Part shown: one piece after another, positions 1 through 9,962 of the stretch
How the letters are laid out: every line of letters starts with the position of its first letter
How positions within the stretch are numbered: position 1 is the stretch's first letter
Assembly: GCF_030400225.1 (NCBI RefSeq)
Contig: NZ_VJYB01000004.1
Location: forward strand, 124,001 to 188,000
Length of the DNA stretch: 64,000 nt
Origin: Lactobacillus sp. UCMA15818
Lineage (GTDB): Bacteria; Bacillota; Bacilli; Lactobacillales; Lactobacillaceae
Direction of reading: 5' to 3'
Notes under the pieces: model-generated
Database searches by the model: none
The model's input: only the letters and a program-made list of their open reading frames with translations
What the model was told of the DNA's origin: nothing
Made by a program: the position numbers and the translations under genes

Positions 1-1008
1 TCGGCACAACTTCAATCTTATGGAATATCTCATCAATAATTATTTCATACTCTAGTTCAATTGTTTCCCCACTGTCGAGTGTATGATCAAAAGTTGATTT
101 AATATGCAAAGCTATTCCTGCATCGCTGCCCTTGGTAACCGGCTCTACCCAAATCTGACCGTTGTTGATTAAAGAGGACAATTTTGTCAATGTTGAATTG
201 ATATCCCCTTTATTTATCTCATCACTTAATGCCACAACTCCGGCTATGGTATCCGTAAAGTCTGACTCAAACTTACCATTTGACACGTTATAAACTACAC
301 CAACATTATCACCTGGCTCTGAAACTGATGCTTCAAATTTAACCTGTACGTAAAAGTCAACAGCAAAACCCGGAATTTTGTATTCTTTACTTGTCTTCTC
401 AATCTTTAAACCACTTAAATATAAAAAATCTTTCTGCTGACTTAAAGCGTCAATAATTGTATTAATCTTTGCTGATCCTGCTATATCTCCAGCCTGGATA
501 TCCGCATCAACTGCAAAATAGATAACTACTCCTTCTTTAAATCCTAAATCTTGTGCGGCATATACTGCTTTTGTCCCGTCAGTTTTACCTTGGGCTGCCG
601 TAAAGTATGCTTCTTTATCTGAAGACCCATCTTGATAGATTGGAAAAATCTTTAATCCTCCAGTAGTAATAGCGGTAATTTCATCTGTCGTTAGATTTTT
701 TGCTCGTTCACTAGTACCTGAACCTACAGTTCCTGTTAAATAACGACCAACAATGCTGTAACCCGCATTTTTTAAAGTAGCCACTCTTGTTGCATTTAAT
801 TGATATGAGGTATCACAAGCGATTGCTGAACGATCTGAATTACCCGCTGAAGTCAATAAACTCATAAAGATATCTACGCCTGTACTGGTTCCATCTGTAG
901 AATCTAATGCCCTTGTTTCCTCAAATTCCTTGACTGCTGCAAATCATAGACACCATCAAACGCACCTGTATATGCTTTACTATTTACATACAAGCCCCAT
1001 TGCAAGAC
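1..1008 (-). pseudogene. DUF1906 (Rv2525c-like glycoside-hydrolase-like) protein, truncated and frameshifted
   Basis: Reading leftwards, the translation contains GRYLTG, LKIFPIYQ and IYFAVDAD, which are typical of the DUF1906 / Rv2525c-like TIM-barrel domain found in cell-wall-associated proteins of lactobacilli. A preceding segment (QWGLYVNSKAYTGAFDGVYD) looks like the peptidoglycan-binding-type repeat that normally comes before the domain, but it lies in another frame. The frame changes near 935-950, and a stop sits upstream of the fragment at about 1009-1011. Only about 80 bp separates the fragment from the terminator of the upstream gene, so the 5' end appears lost. An ATG at 865 could still start the barrel domain alone. 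The gene continues beyond the left edge. The family assignment rests on motif recognition; the enzymatic activity of the family is unproven. Confidence 0.6.
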
Positions 1009-1090
1009 TCAAATGATTGCCTTTGTTCTCAGAAACTATTATCACTTAATTTTCCACATCAAATTTAATCAAATGCACATAAAATCAAGT

Positions 1091-1126
1091 AAAAAAAGAA
1101 CCCGAAGCAGTATAACTTCTAGGTTC
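1091..1126 (-). terminator. Rho-independent terminator after the GntR gene
   Basis: On the minus strand the arms GGAACCTAGAAG and CTTCGGGTTC form a stem closed by a short loop and followed by seven T residues. It lies about 170 bp past the stop of the GntR gene and would end the beta-glucoside operon transcript. Confidence 0.75.
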
Positions 1127-1299
1127 CGCATAAAATTATTTATGCATCAGCAGAATTTTACACTCGAAATTTGATGCCTCCGTTATTGATGATCTTACCT
1201 CTTACTTTAAGATGCTTGACAAATAGCCAGAATTTTTTTATGAACCATATTTATATAGGGCCTAGCGTAAAATTCAGCTTTTTGATCCACCTCATCTTC

Positions 1300-2025
1300 T
1301 TAAAAATCGTTCACATCAATAACTGTATAACTTCTCTTATCATAACGATTACGACTTGCAGAATATTCTATATTTTTACCATTATTCAACCAGATAATCT
1401 CTTCAAGTTCTAGCATTGGATCTGTATCGCGAGCATTTAAATATTTTTTATCAAACTTATCAGGAACTCCAGCTCTAATCTTACGGTATGCTCCACCAAA
1501 TTTTAGTTTTAAATTTTGATGAAGATATTCATATACAGAAGATTCCAAAATTTTCTCATTTAATCCGGGAACCAACTCCACTGGCATATAGGTATGCTCC
1601 AATATTAATGGGTCTCCCTCTAGTATGCGTAACCGCACAATTTCGTAAACAGGGCAGTCTTTTTGAATATCTAATTTTTTTTGGATATCTTCAGAGGGAA
1701 ATTTCACATCAAAAACAATAATCTTACTCTGAATTTTTTCTGCACCTTGTTGTTCTGTTAGACCATCAAATGCGTTAGCAGGTGAATCTTCCGCAGCCTT
1801 TATTGGGATATTACCTAAAACAAGTGTCCCCAATCCTGATTGCTTATAAATTAGCCCTAAACTTGCAAGCCTATCTAAGGCTTGCTTAATCGTCATTCTA
1901 CTAACATTGAACTCCTGAGCAAGCGTATTTTGATCTGGCATTAATTCACGTGCAGGGTAAATTCCATTTAAAATCCTTTTTCTGATTTCTTCCTCAATCA
2001 ATAGATATTTTGCTTTTGTTGCCAT
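1300..2025 (-). CDS. GntR-family regulator with UTRA domain, probable beta-glucoside operon regulator
   Basis: The protein is about 241 aa. Residues ~1-70 form the GntR winged helix (LIEEEIRKRILNG, then VSRMTIKQALDRLASLGL), and residues ~90-235 look like the UTRA ligand-binding domain shared by HutC/TreR/BglR-type regulators, with the PVYEIVRLRILEGDPLILEHTYMP segment. The start chosen is the internal ATG giving MATKAKY, because the ORF's earlier ATG sits directly on the AGGA sequence. It is the last gene after the PTS and GH1 genes in the same orientation, with no clear terminator in between, so it is probably co-transcribed. It most likely binds a phosphorylated beta-glucoside and represses the operon; this is inferred from family and position. 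Confidence 0.85.
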   Translation of the reverse strand: MATKAKYLLIEEEIRKRILNGIYPARELMPDQNTLAQEFNVSRMTIKQALDRLASLGLIYKQSGLGTLVLGNIPIKAAEDSPANAFDGLTEQQGAEKIQSKIIVFDVKFPSEDIQKKLDIQKDCPVYEIVRLRILEGDPLILEHTYMPVELVPGLNEKILESSVYEYLHQNLKLKFGGAYRKIRAGVPDKFDKKYLNARDTDPMLELEEIIWLNNGKNIEYSASRNRYDKRSYTVIDVNDF

Positions 2026-2144
2026 AATAAAGATCATTCCTGTCTACTCAATTTTAAACCTGTGTTTGATAAAAATCACCAACCATTTCAGCTTCATTAT
2101 GATAATACCATGTTACTCACAAATAAATTGCAAAACACAATTAT

Positions 2145-3611
<1,467 letters not shown>

Positions 3612-3613
3612 TC

Positions 3614-3661
3614 AAAAAGGAATGAATATCACATTTCAAACTGAGTCTTCATCCCTTTTTT
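3614..3661 (-). terminator. Intra-operon hairpin between the IIA and GH1 genes
   Basis: On the minus strand AAAAAGGGATGAA and TTCATTCCTTTTT are complementary apart from one G:T pair. The hairpin lies directly after the IIA stop codon. It may be a partial terminator or an mRNA stabiliser that lowers expression of the distal glucosidase. Confidence 0.45.
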
Positions 3662-3665
3662 GAAA

Positions 3666-3989
3666 CTATCTGTTTTGGTTATCTAATTTTTCATAAAGTT
3701 CAACTATTTCTTGCGCTAAATCCTTAAAGGTAATTGCGGTCATCAAATGATCCTGTGCATGAACCATATACAAATTAACTTCAGTATGTTGCCCTTGTGC
3801 TTCTTTAGTTAACATATCTGTTTGCACATTATGTGCTTTGCTTAAAGATTCATTCGACTTAGCTAGAAAATCTTTAGCCATTGCAAAATCATATTCCTTT
3901 GCAGCTCTAATGGCTTGTACCGCAAACCCTTTAGCATTGCCTCCTTCCATAATTAATCCCATGATTACTTCCATATTATCTGAGTTCAT
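3666..3989 (-). CDS. celC: PTS lactose/cellobiose-family IIA component
   Basis: This 107-aa, all-helical EIIA of the Lac family forms a cytoplasmic trimer that passes phosphate from HPr to IIB. The phosphorylated histidine lies in MVHAQDHLMTA near residue 75, and the N-terminal EVIMGLIMEGGNAKG is the usual first helix. The start has GAGG eight bases upstream. The gene follows the IIB gene after a gap of a few bases, in the order IIC-IIB-IIA. The specificity is inferred to be cellobiose or a related beta-glucoside. Confidence 0.93.
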   Translation of the reverse strand: MNSDNMEVIMGLIMEGGNAKGFAVQAIRAAKEYDFAMAKDFLAKSNESLSKAHNVQTDMLTKEAQGQHTEVNLYMVHAQDHLMTAITFKDLAQEIVELYEKLDNQNR

Positions 3990-3994
3990 TTAAT

Positions 3995-4315
3995 CTACCT
4001 CGTCATCAATTCTTCAGCAAATTTCAAAACATTTGCCCCATTCATCATTCCATAGTCAGCCATTTTGATAACATCCATTGGAACTTTGGCTTCATCAGCT
4101 TTCTTTTGAACAATATCTTTCATATAGGCTACTTGTGGTCCCAATAAAAGAACATCAGGTTTGTTCACCTTGAATGTTTGATCAATATCTGCTGTTGATT
4201 TTGCAAATATTTCATAGTTTTTACCGTTCTTTTTTGCTGCATTTTGCATTTTTGATACTAGTAATGATGTAGACATTCCTGCTGAACACGCAAGCATAAT
4301 TATTTTTTCTGCCAT
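3995..4315 (-). CDS. celA: PTS cellobiose-family IIB component
   Basis: About 106 aa from the chosen start MAEKIIML; an upstream GTG would add three residues. IIB takes phosphate from IIA on a cysteine and donates it to the sugar during import by IIC. The phosphocysteine loop is LACSAGMSTSLLV near residue 9, followed by the Rossmann-like fold typical of the Lac/Cel IIB. The gene lies between the IIC and IIA genes in a tight operon. Confidence 0.93.
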   Translation of the reverse strand: MAEKIIMLACSAGMSTSLLVSKMQNAAKKNGKNYEIFAKSTADIDQTFKVNKPDVLLLGPQVAYMKDIVQKKADEAKVPMDVIKMADYGMMNGANVLKFAEELMTR

Positions 4316-4349
4316 TCTAATCACCCATCCTTTTAATTAAAATTAATTT

Positions 4350-5783
4350 TTATTCACCTTTAGCCGCTTTTTCCTGTTCTTGTGCTAACAAATAGTTATC
4401 ATATTTCTTTGCAAATGGGAAGTAAATACCAGTAGACATTACAAGCACGACTGCTTGCCAAACTGCCATTTTCCACCCACCTATTAAGAAACCTGAAATA
4501 ATTGGTGGCGTTGTCCAAGGAGCTGCAACCCCATTCAGTGGAGGAACAATTCCAAAATATATTACCAGATATGTTGTTAAAGCAACAATTACAGGTGTCA
4601 AAAAGAATGGAATTGCTAAGAAAGGATTCATGACAAGTGGTAATCCAAATAAAAACGGCTCATTTATATTGAATAGCGCTGGTATAAACTCAATTTTACC
4701 AATTGATTTTAATTGAACCGATTTAGCAGCATATAGAGTGAACACTACCAGACCAATTGTGATGCCCGAACCAGTTAAATTAATAAAGTTATTATAAAAT
4801 TCATTTGTAACAATATGCGCCCCATTTGCTAATGAAAGTTCATTATGCTGATATAGATTTGCATTATCAAATGTATTAGGGATTAATAGACCACTTGTAA
4901 TTGCACCCATAATTAATCCTCCATGAACACCAAAGAACCAGAAGAAGGGTACTAAGAAAGCAATTATTAATGCTCCGCCAAGTGAATCTGACAAGCCTTG
5001 AAGTGGCGCTTGTAACATTTTGTAAATCAACTGCAAAATATCTGTGTTCATTACACCCTTAAAGAACGCATATAGAAGCATTGAGGTAATGAGGATGATA
5101 CCTGCTGGAATCATTGCTGTAAACTGGTTAGCAACATTTGCTGGAACCTGTTCTGGTAGAGTAATTTTCCAACCTGCACGCATCATTGCAGAGTATGACC
5201 ATCCCACCAAAATACCAATAATTATTGCGGCAATCATTCCTTGACCACCAAGCCAAGTTGTATTAATTACACCTGTAACTGGTGATGTTAAATATGTTTG
5301 AATAGCATGTGGTAACTTATCAATATGAGAACTTAATTGAGATCCCGTATAAATAACCTTTCCAGCTGCATCTGTAATCCCTGCACCAGATTTGCCCATT
5401 GCACTTGTAAGAGGATTATTAACCTGTAAAAATTGCAATAAAAGAAACGATGATAATGATGTTAATCCCGCTGGAAGAGCTTCATATCCCTCATTTCTAA
5501 CATAAACATATGCAATACCGACTGCTGCCCAAATTGAAATAAATCCAAAAGATGTCGTATATGCCTGTGTAAAGAAGGCTGACCAGCCAGATGCTTTTAA
5601 AGCATCTGACACTGAAGTAATTGGAACATTAGATAAGATCAGAAAAATTGACCCAATAATGATAAATGGTAAAGCATACACCATACCATCTTTTAAAGCT
5701 GTAATCGGTTTTGTATTAACGAATTTCATTATTGGTGGTAACATCTTTTTATTTATAAAATTTCCAAATTTATTTTCTGCCAT
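4350..5783 (-). CDS. celB: PTS cellobiose-family IIC permease
   Basis: This 477-aa integral membrane transporter has about ten hydrophobic segments. The sugar-binding region contains GVHGGLIMGAITSGLL and NEPFLFGLPLVMNP, a hallmark of the Lac/Cel IIC family. It moves the beta-glucoside across the membrane with concomitant 6-phosphorylation. Its ATG overlaps the stop of the upstream GH1 gene in a TAATG arrangement, so the two are translationally coupled. Confidence 0.93.
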   Translation of the reverse strand: MAENKFGNFINKKMLPPIMKFVNTKPITALKDGMVYALPFIIIGSIFLILSNVPITSVSDALKASGWSAFFTQAYTTSFGFISIWAAVGIAYVYVRNEGYEALPAGLTSLSSFLLLQFLQVNNPLTSAMGKSGAGITDAAGKVIYTGSQLSSHIDKLPHAIQTYLTSPVTGVINTTWLGGQGMIAAIIIGILVGWSYSAMMRAGWKITLPEQVPANVANQFTAMIPAGIILITSMLLYAFFKGVMNTDILQLIYKMLQAPLQGLSDSLGGALIIAFLVPFFWFFGVHGGLIMGAITSGLLIPNTFDNANLYQHNELSLANGAHIVTNEFYNNFINLTGSGITIGLVVFTLYAAKSVQLKSIGKIEFIPALFNINEPFLFGLPLVMNPFLAIPFFLTPVIVALTTYLVIYFGIVPPLNGVAAPWTTPPIISGFLIGGWKMAVWQAVVLVMSTGIYFPFAKKYDNYLLAQEQEKAAKGE

Positions 5784-7165
5784 TATAATTCATCTCCATT
5801 TTTTTCAAGAATTGATTTAAACCAATAAAATGATTTTTTAGGCACACGTCTTAATTCTTTCAAATCATGATTTGACCTATCTACATAAACTACACCATAT
5901 CTCTTTTCGATATCCCCATGTGAACTTGGAATATCAATTAATCCCCAACCCAGATAACCCATAACCTCAGCTCCATCAATAAACATTGCATCTTTCATAG
6001 CACTAATATGATCTTGATGATATTTGATTCGCTGATTATCTTCTATCATATTTTTCCCATCCCAATGTTCTCGTAATCCGATTCCATTTTCGATTGGAAA
6101 AACAGGAAGATGGTAGCGATTATAAATTTTTGTAATCGTATTTCTAAATCCTAGTGGGTCAATAGCCCAATCCCAATCGTTTGTCACTAAGAATCGATTC
6201 GCTTCTCCACCATAGCTCAAAAATTCGTTAGGTACTGCATCCTGCGGAATCTTATCAGCATTAATCACATCTGTTCGATAATAGCTAAAAGCTAAAAAAT
6301 CTGCATGCATCTTTGAAATAATTTCCTTATCTTCTGTTTGAAAATCACTATCAATTTCATTTTGTTCGATAAAATGCAAGACTTCATTAGAATAATGTCC
6401 TTCCGCAAAGGCATCGTATAAATTATTGTTCGAAAACTCTTGAATTTTTCTTGCTGCAAAAACATCACTCGGTTTAGATGTCGCTGGATAAGTTTCTGTA
6501 TACGCTAACATTCCACCCAATAACAAATTCGGATAATTTTTATGAATATATTCATCAATCCTCGCATGCGCTAATATTGTGTGATGAAAAATTTTATACA
6601 TTTCTGAAACTGTTTTCTTACCTTTCAAATATCCAGAAATACGAAAAACTTCTTTTTGAAAGTATAAATTATGCTCATTAAAAGTTATCCAATACTTGAC
6701 TCTATCCGCAAAATGTTCTATTACTTTTTCTGCAAATCTTACAAAAGCAGCCATAACCTTCCTCGATATGAATCCATTCTCTTTTCTCGCTAAAGCTAAT
6801 GGCATATCAAAGTGATACAAACAAATCATCGGTGTAATTCCTCTTTCTAGCATTCCATCAACTAACTTATCGTAAAATGCAAAACCCGCATCATTGAATG
6901 CACCATCACCTGTTGGATTACATCTTGACCAAGATACCTGAATTCGATACATATTAAAATGCATCTCTTTCATTAAATCTAAATCCTCTTTGTACCGATG
7001 ATATTCATCAATTGCAACTTTCCAATCGCTCGTACTATCAGTCGCTTCCCGAATATCATAAACAGATTTGCCCTTACCATCTATATTCCAGGCCCCTTCA
7101 GTTTGCATGCTAGAAATCGAATTCCCCCAGAAAAAATTTGTTGGCATTTTTCGCTTTTTAGGCAA
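5783..7165 (-). CDS. 6-phospho-beta-glucosidase, GH1, first gene of the operon
   Basis: A 460-aa GH1 enzyme paralogous to the one at 2145-3575. The acid/base lies in YWITFNEHNLY, the nucleophile in FPIENGIGL, and DIEKRYGVVYVD marks the phosphosugar site. The start appears to be TTG with GGGGA about nine bases upstream; the next in-frame ATG (six residues on) has no well-placed site. Two diverged GH1 enzymes in one operon suggest different phospho-glucosides are handled by the same transporter. Confidence 0.9.
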   Translation of the reverse strand: MPKKRKMPTNFFWGNSISSMQTEGAWNIDGKGKSVYDIREATDSTSDWKVAIDEYHRYKEDLDLMKEMHFNMYRIQVSWSRCNPTGDGAFNDAGFAFYDKLVDGMLERGITPMICLYHFDMPLALARKENGFISRKVMAAFVRFAEKVIEHFADRVKYWITFNEHNLYFQKEVFRISGYLKGKKTVSEMYKIFHHTILAHARIDEYIHKNYPNLLLGGMLAYTETYPATSKPSDVFAARKIQEFSNNNLYDAFAEGHYSNEVLHFIEQNEIDSDFQTEDKEIISKMHADFLAFSYYRTDVINADKIPQDAVPNEFLSYGGEANRFLVTNDWDWAIDPLGFRNTITKIYNRYHLPVFPIENGIGLREHWDGKNMIEDNQRIKYHQDHISAMKDAMFIDGAEVMGYLGWGLIDIPSSHGDIEKRYGVVYVDRSNHDLKELRRVPKKSFYWFKSILEKNGDEL

Positions 7166-7190
7166 CCTTATTCATCCCCTTATGCTTTGA

Positions 7191-7204
7191 TTAACCGCTT
7201 CCAA
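7191..7204 (-). promoter_or_regulatory. Possible CcpA (cre) site downstream of the operon promoter
   Basis: TGGAAGCGGTTAAT on the minus strand matches about 11 of 14 positions of the cre consensus TGWAANCGNTNWCA. It lies between the likely transcription start and the first gene, where CcpA would act as a roadblock. Catabolite control of PTS beta-glucoside operons is the rule in these bacteria, but the right half of the site is imperfect. Confidence 0.4.
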
Positions 7205-7221
7205 TTCCTAGGAATAAATGA

Positions 7222-7250
7222 ATTATATCTCTCCTTTTTTTAAATGTCAA
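7222..7250 (-). promoter_or_regulatory. Consensus sigma-A promoter of the beta-glucoside operon
   Basis: On the minus strand TTGACA and TATAAT are separated by exactly 17 bp, a perfect vegetative promoter. It lies about 60 bp upstream of the TTG start of the first GH1 gene. A promoter this strong normally implies tight repression, consistent with the GntR regulator and the cre-like site. Confidence 0.85.
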
Positions 7251-8098
7251 TATTTATCTTTTTAAAAGTATAGTCTTTTGAAAAGAGGACTAATTCTAAA
7301 AAAGAATCTTTGCTATTTTTTTGTCAAAAATTAATTCTTTATATTACCTTCTGTTTCTTATACTTTCTACTATTTGCTGTCTATATTAAATAACTATCTA
7401 TACTTCCAGATTCTATATATCTTTAAGTTCTACAAATTATGTACACTAGGCGCTACAACAGAGAATATTACCTTAACGTCAAGCAAGCAAAAAAATATAT
7501 ATCAAAAAATGAACAAATATTGGGCTTTAAAGACATTAGCAAATGTTTATCATACGGATAACGTTACGGTTAAACATGTCAATATCTACCATCAACAAAG
7601 AGGATTTTTTATTTTTTACCAATACTTTGAATTCTAGGAAAATAATTCATAATAAGGACTATTAATCGTATGCTAGAACCAATACATAATGAAATTATTT
7701 TCAACAGATAAAATATATAGTTTTGATTTCAAAAAGTATATCCAATGCAAATTAACCTAGTATGTGATTCTGTTGAAGAAGGTAAACTGATCCGTATTTT
7801 AAACTGTGGCACCTTTTACATTGGCTTAACAGAAAAACTTCAATCAAAACAATACTGTTATCAAACTATCAAGTTGATAAAAAAAGAAAATCAATTAATA
7901 TCAGAAATAATCGTCAATTATTTCATGATGTCATATAAATTCGACCCATAGATAAAAAGCAATATATTAAATTTTGCGACCTCTATATCATATAACTCAT
8001 CCATTATATTGGGCAAATGCTCATACTCGGATAATAAAGCCAACTTTTTATTCAATTAAATGCCGCATCTGGAACAAGACCCAAGTAACAGGTAGTTG
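7251..8098. other. AT-rich stretch with no supported gene
   Basis: About 850 bp between the operon promoter and the integrase relic. Short open frames exist (for example 7745-7951 on the plus strand, which could encode 68 residues), but none has a recognisable domain, a good ribosome binding site or a credible composition. The stretch is most likely decayed DNA, in keeping with the relics that follow. Confidence 0.5.
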
Positions 8099-8425
8099 CT
8101 ACTTCATGACTTGAATATCTAGTTTGTTCTGAAGAATTTTGAAAGCTGGATTAATTGTGGGAGGGCTAGAATACATTTGAAAAATAAGTCTATCTTTATT
8201 TGAGCCCATCGAACCAGTAACTTTACTACTTCCAAAAAAACTTTTATTCTTCCTAATACTCTGGTGGCAAAGGAATTGTTCTATGATCATTAACAGTCTT
8301 TGTTTCCCCAACTTTTTTTCGAGGCACCTCCAAACCTGACTTATTGTTACTGTGCCCTCTTCAAAGAATAGGTTTTTTTCTGCTCGCACAACCTTTAAAC
8401 GGTTTTCTAAAATTATGTTTTTCAA
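8099..8425 (-). pseudogene. Tyrosine recombinase (phage-type integrase) relic
   Basis: Pieces of an integrase catalytic domain appear in two frames. One frame gives FEEGTVTISQVWR, which resembles the W-x-DIDFE-x-GTI stretch after the first catalytic arginine. A second frame gives VGETKTVNDHRTIPLPPEY, the familiar PKT-x-S-x-RTIPLP segment. The first frame then resumes with KDRLIFQMYSSPPTINPAFK. At least two frameshifts separate them, and the active-site HxxR and Tyr regions are missing. It marks a former integrated element. Confidence 0.55.
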
Positions 8426-8622
8426 GATAGTATCTGCTTTCCAATTACGATAAGCCTTGCAGTGTGAACAACTGCTGCAACTAGTAAAATTAACGTTAGA
8501 ATAAATATTATGGAACGTTTCTTGATGACTTGTGATATTTCATGAAAGCTTAGAATCTTTGCTAAATAAGATTTCGGAGACAGTTAGCTAATATCCGAAC
8601 AGATTAAAATATTAAAAATTAA

Positions 8623-8877
8623 ACATTATTTGCAATAGTAGGAATTTTAGTAATAGGAATACTTTCCTTCTTTGTAGGTAAAAAAACAATCAGCCAGAAA
8701 AAGGTTGAAGAATTGGAGTTTTTAATTAGAACTAAATCAATTACATTTTCTGCTTTAGGTAATCTCTTTGATTCTGAGTTGTCTAATTATTCTAGATGGG
8801 ATCCAATCTTTTATATTGGGTTAAGTCTAATCCTTTATATGATTAGCTATTTCATCAATAAAAGGAAGTATTTATAA
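8623..8877 (+). pseudogene. Small membrane protein paired with the XRE regulator, start lost
   Basis: The frame reads TLFAIVGILVIGILSFFVGKKT near its beginning and DPIFYIGLSLILYMISYF near its end, giving two membrane spans around a charged middle. A TAA codon directly precedes it in frame and no usable start codon is found, so the 5' end looks damaged. It ends three bases before the XRE start. Pairs of a two-span membrane protein and a ~70-aa XRE regulator are common in Bacillota; the function is unknown. Confidence 0.5.
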
Positions 8878-8879
8878 TT

Positions 8880-9110
8880 TTGAAGAACAATATATACGAG
8901 CAACGAGTACTAAGAAGATGGTCTCGACAAAAGTTAGCAGAGGCCTGTAATGTTTCTAGACAGACGATTAATGCTATTGAAAAGCAAAAATATTCACCTT
9001 CCTTAGAACTCGCTTTCAAATTAACTAAGATATTTGATACTAGGGTTGATGAACTATTCTACAAATCAGATTGGTTACTCAAAAATTATTTTGGCCTGAC
9101 AAAGCCCTGA
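8880..9110 (+). CDS. Small XRE-family helix-turn-helix regulator
   Basis: A 76-aa protein that is almost entirely one HTH_3 domain: RVLRRWSRQKLAEACNVSRQTINAIEKQKYSPSLELAFKLTKIF, residues ~9-55. The tail (DELFYKSD) matches the common class of 65-75 aa regulators. The start codon appears to be TTG, three bases after the stop of the membrane-protein relic, so translation would depend on coupling to it. It probably controls its own small operon; the partner being broken raises doubt about present function. Confidence 0.75.
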   Translation: MKNNIYEQRVLRRWSRQKLAEACNVSRQTINAIEKQKYSPSLELAFKLTKIFDTRVDELFYKSDWLLKNYFGLTKP

Positions 9111-9330
9111 GAAAGGTTAGAATAAAGAATATAGACCGTAACTTAATTAAATAAATAAGATTAAATACGTCATTTTCTCTCTCTTTTATTACTGTTATGT
9201 AAAATTTCTTTGGGCTGTTCGGGTTATCAGGGTATATTTCGTTTTTTGTCAGTTATTGCCAACTTAAAGCAATCTAGCGTAACAAAAAGTAACAATATTC
9301 ACTGAATCTTCCCAATAAAAATCAGTAAGC

Positions 9331-9367
9331 AAAAAGCCATGGCCCTTTGAGGGAAGCCATGGCTTTT
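9331..9367. terminator. Copy of the gpmA terminator hairpin with inverted loop
   Basis: Arms GCCATGG and CCATGGC flanked by A-run and T-run, just downstream of a copied 3' end of gpmA. The interior reads CCCTTTGAGGGAA here, while the gpmA copy at 28415-28452 reads CTTCCCTCAAAGGGG, its reverse complement apart from one G. The hairpin still forms. Confidence 0.75.
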
Positions 9368-9386
9368 AATTTATTATCGATTGTTA

Positions 9387-9592
9387 TTAAAGCTTTTCTT
9401 TACTTACAATGTTCAACTTTTCATCCAAGTCATAAACAACTGGTTGACCTGTTGCCATTTCAACATCCATGATGTCTGCATCTGAGATGTCTTCAATGTA
9501 TTTTGTAAGGGCACGTAATGAGTTACCATGTGCTGCGATGATGACGTTCTTGCCTTCAAGTAACTTAGGAGCAATTTCGTCTTCCCATTTCT
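9387..9592 (-). pseudogene. Duplicated 3' end of gpmA
   Basis: Encodes the last 67 residues or so of 2,3-bisphosphoglycerate-dependent phosphoglycerate mutase, including the second catalytic histidine region ([12 protein letters not shown]), and is almost identical to the end of the intact gene at 28474-29160 (one change, G to D, after DADIM). The match stops abruptly at about 9593. It has no start and no N-terminal half, so it cannot be functional. Confidence 0.9.
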
Positions 9593-9634
9593 GTAAATTT
9601 CATGGGTTTATTGCTCTTTTAAATTCATACCTAG

Positions 9635-9823
9635 CTATTCATTGCTCTTTTTAGATAAGTAATTATCAATTTCTGCAAGATAATCCTGACGAGATTCAGC
9701 TAAATGAACGGTCTTACCATGAATCCAATTGACATTTTGGATACCTACGACACACCAAGAATTTCTGTTACTAACGTGGTTCCAAGCATCTAACGATTCT
9801 ACCATTCGTCCAAAATATGCCAC
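9635..9823 (-). CDS. Unrecognised short ORF
   Basis: A 62-aa frame with a GTG start and no clear ribosome binding site. The middle (NSWCVVGIQNVNWIHGKTVHLAESRQDYLAEIDNYL) looks like real protein rather than noise, but I do not recognise a family. Its first codons fall in a ~30-bp stretch (around 9803-9833) that is also present near 28303-28325 upstream of gpmA. It may be the tail of a larger gene joined to copied DNA. Confidence 0.25.
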   Translation of the reverse strand: MAYFGRMVESLDAWNHVSNRNSWCVVGIQNVNWIHGKTVHLAESRQDYLAEIDNYLSKKSNE

Positions 9824-9962
9824 CTACTATTTCGTTTCATTCAGTAAAAATTTGCGGTTGCTAATCCTATATCAGTAACCAATGTAACTTAATCTTTAAG
9901 TAAAAACATTAGTATTCCTCACCTAGATGTTTTTTTAATCTGCTTAATTGTGTAAAAATAAA

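Noticed and set aside
1171-1413. Plus-strand open frame over the GntR gene
   Set aside because: Overlaps the end of the minus-strand regulator, has no ribosome binding site and a low-complexity, hydrophobic translation.
7374-7951. Two plus-strand open frames of 87 and 68 codons
   Set aside because: AT-rich translations without domains or good start sites in a decayed stretch; kept only as part of the region note.
9469-9654. Plus-strand frame repeated at 28556-28750
   Set aside because: It is the antisense of the gpmA 3' end in both copies, so its recurrence reflects the duplication and not a gene family.
7251-9900. A phage-defence or toxin system in the accessory junction
   Set aside because: Only an integrase relic, a lone XRE gene and a broken membrane protein were found; no effector gene could be supported.
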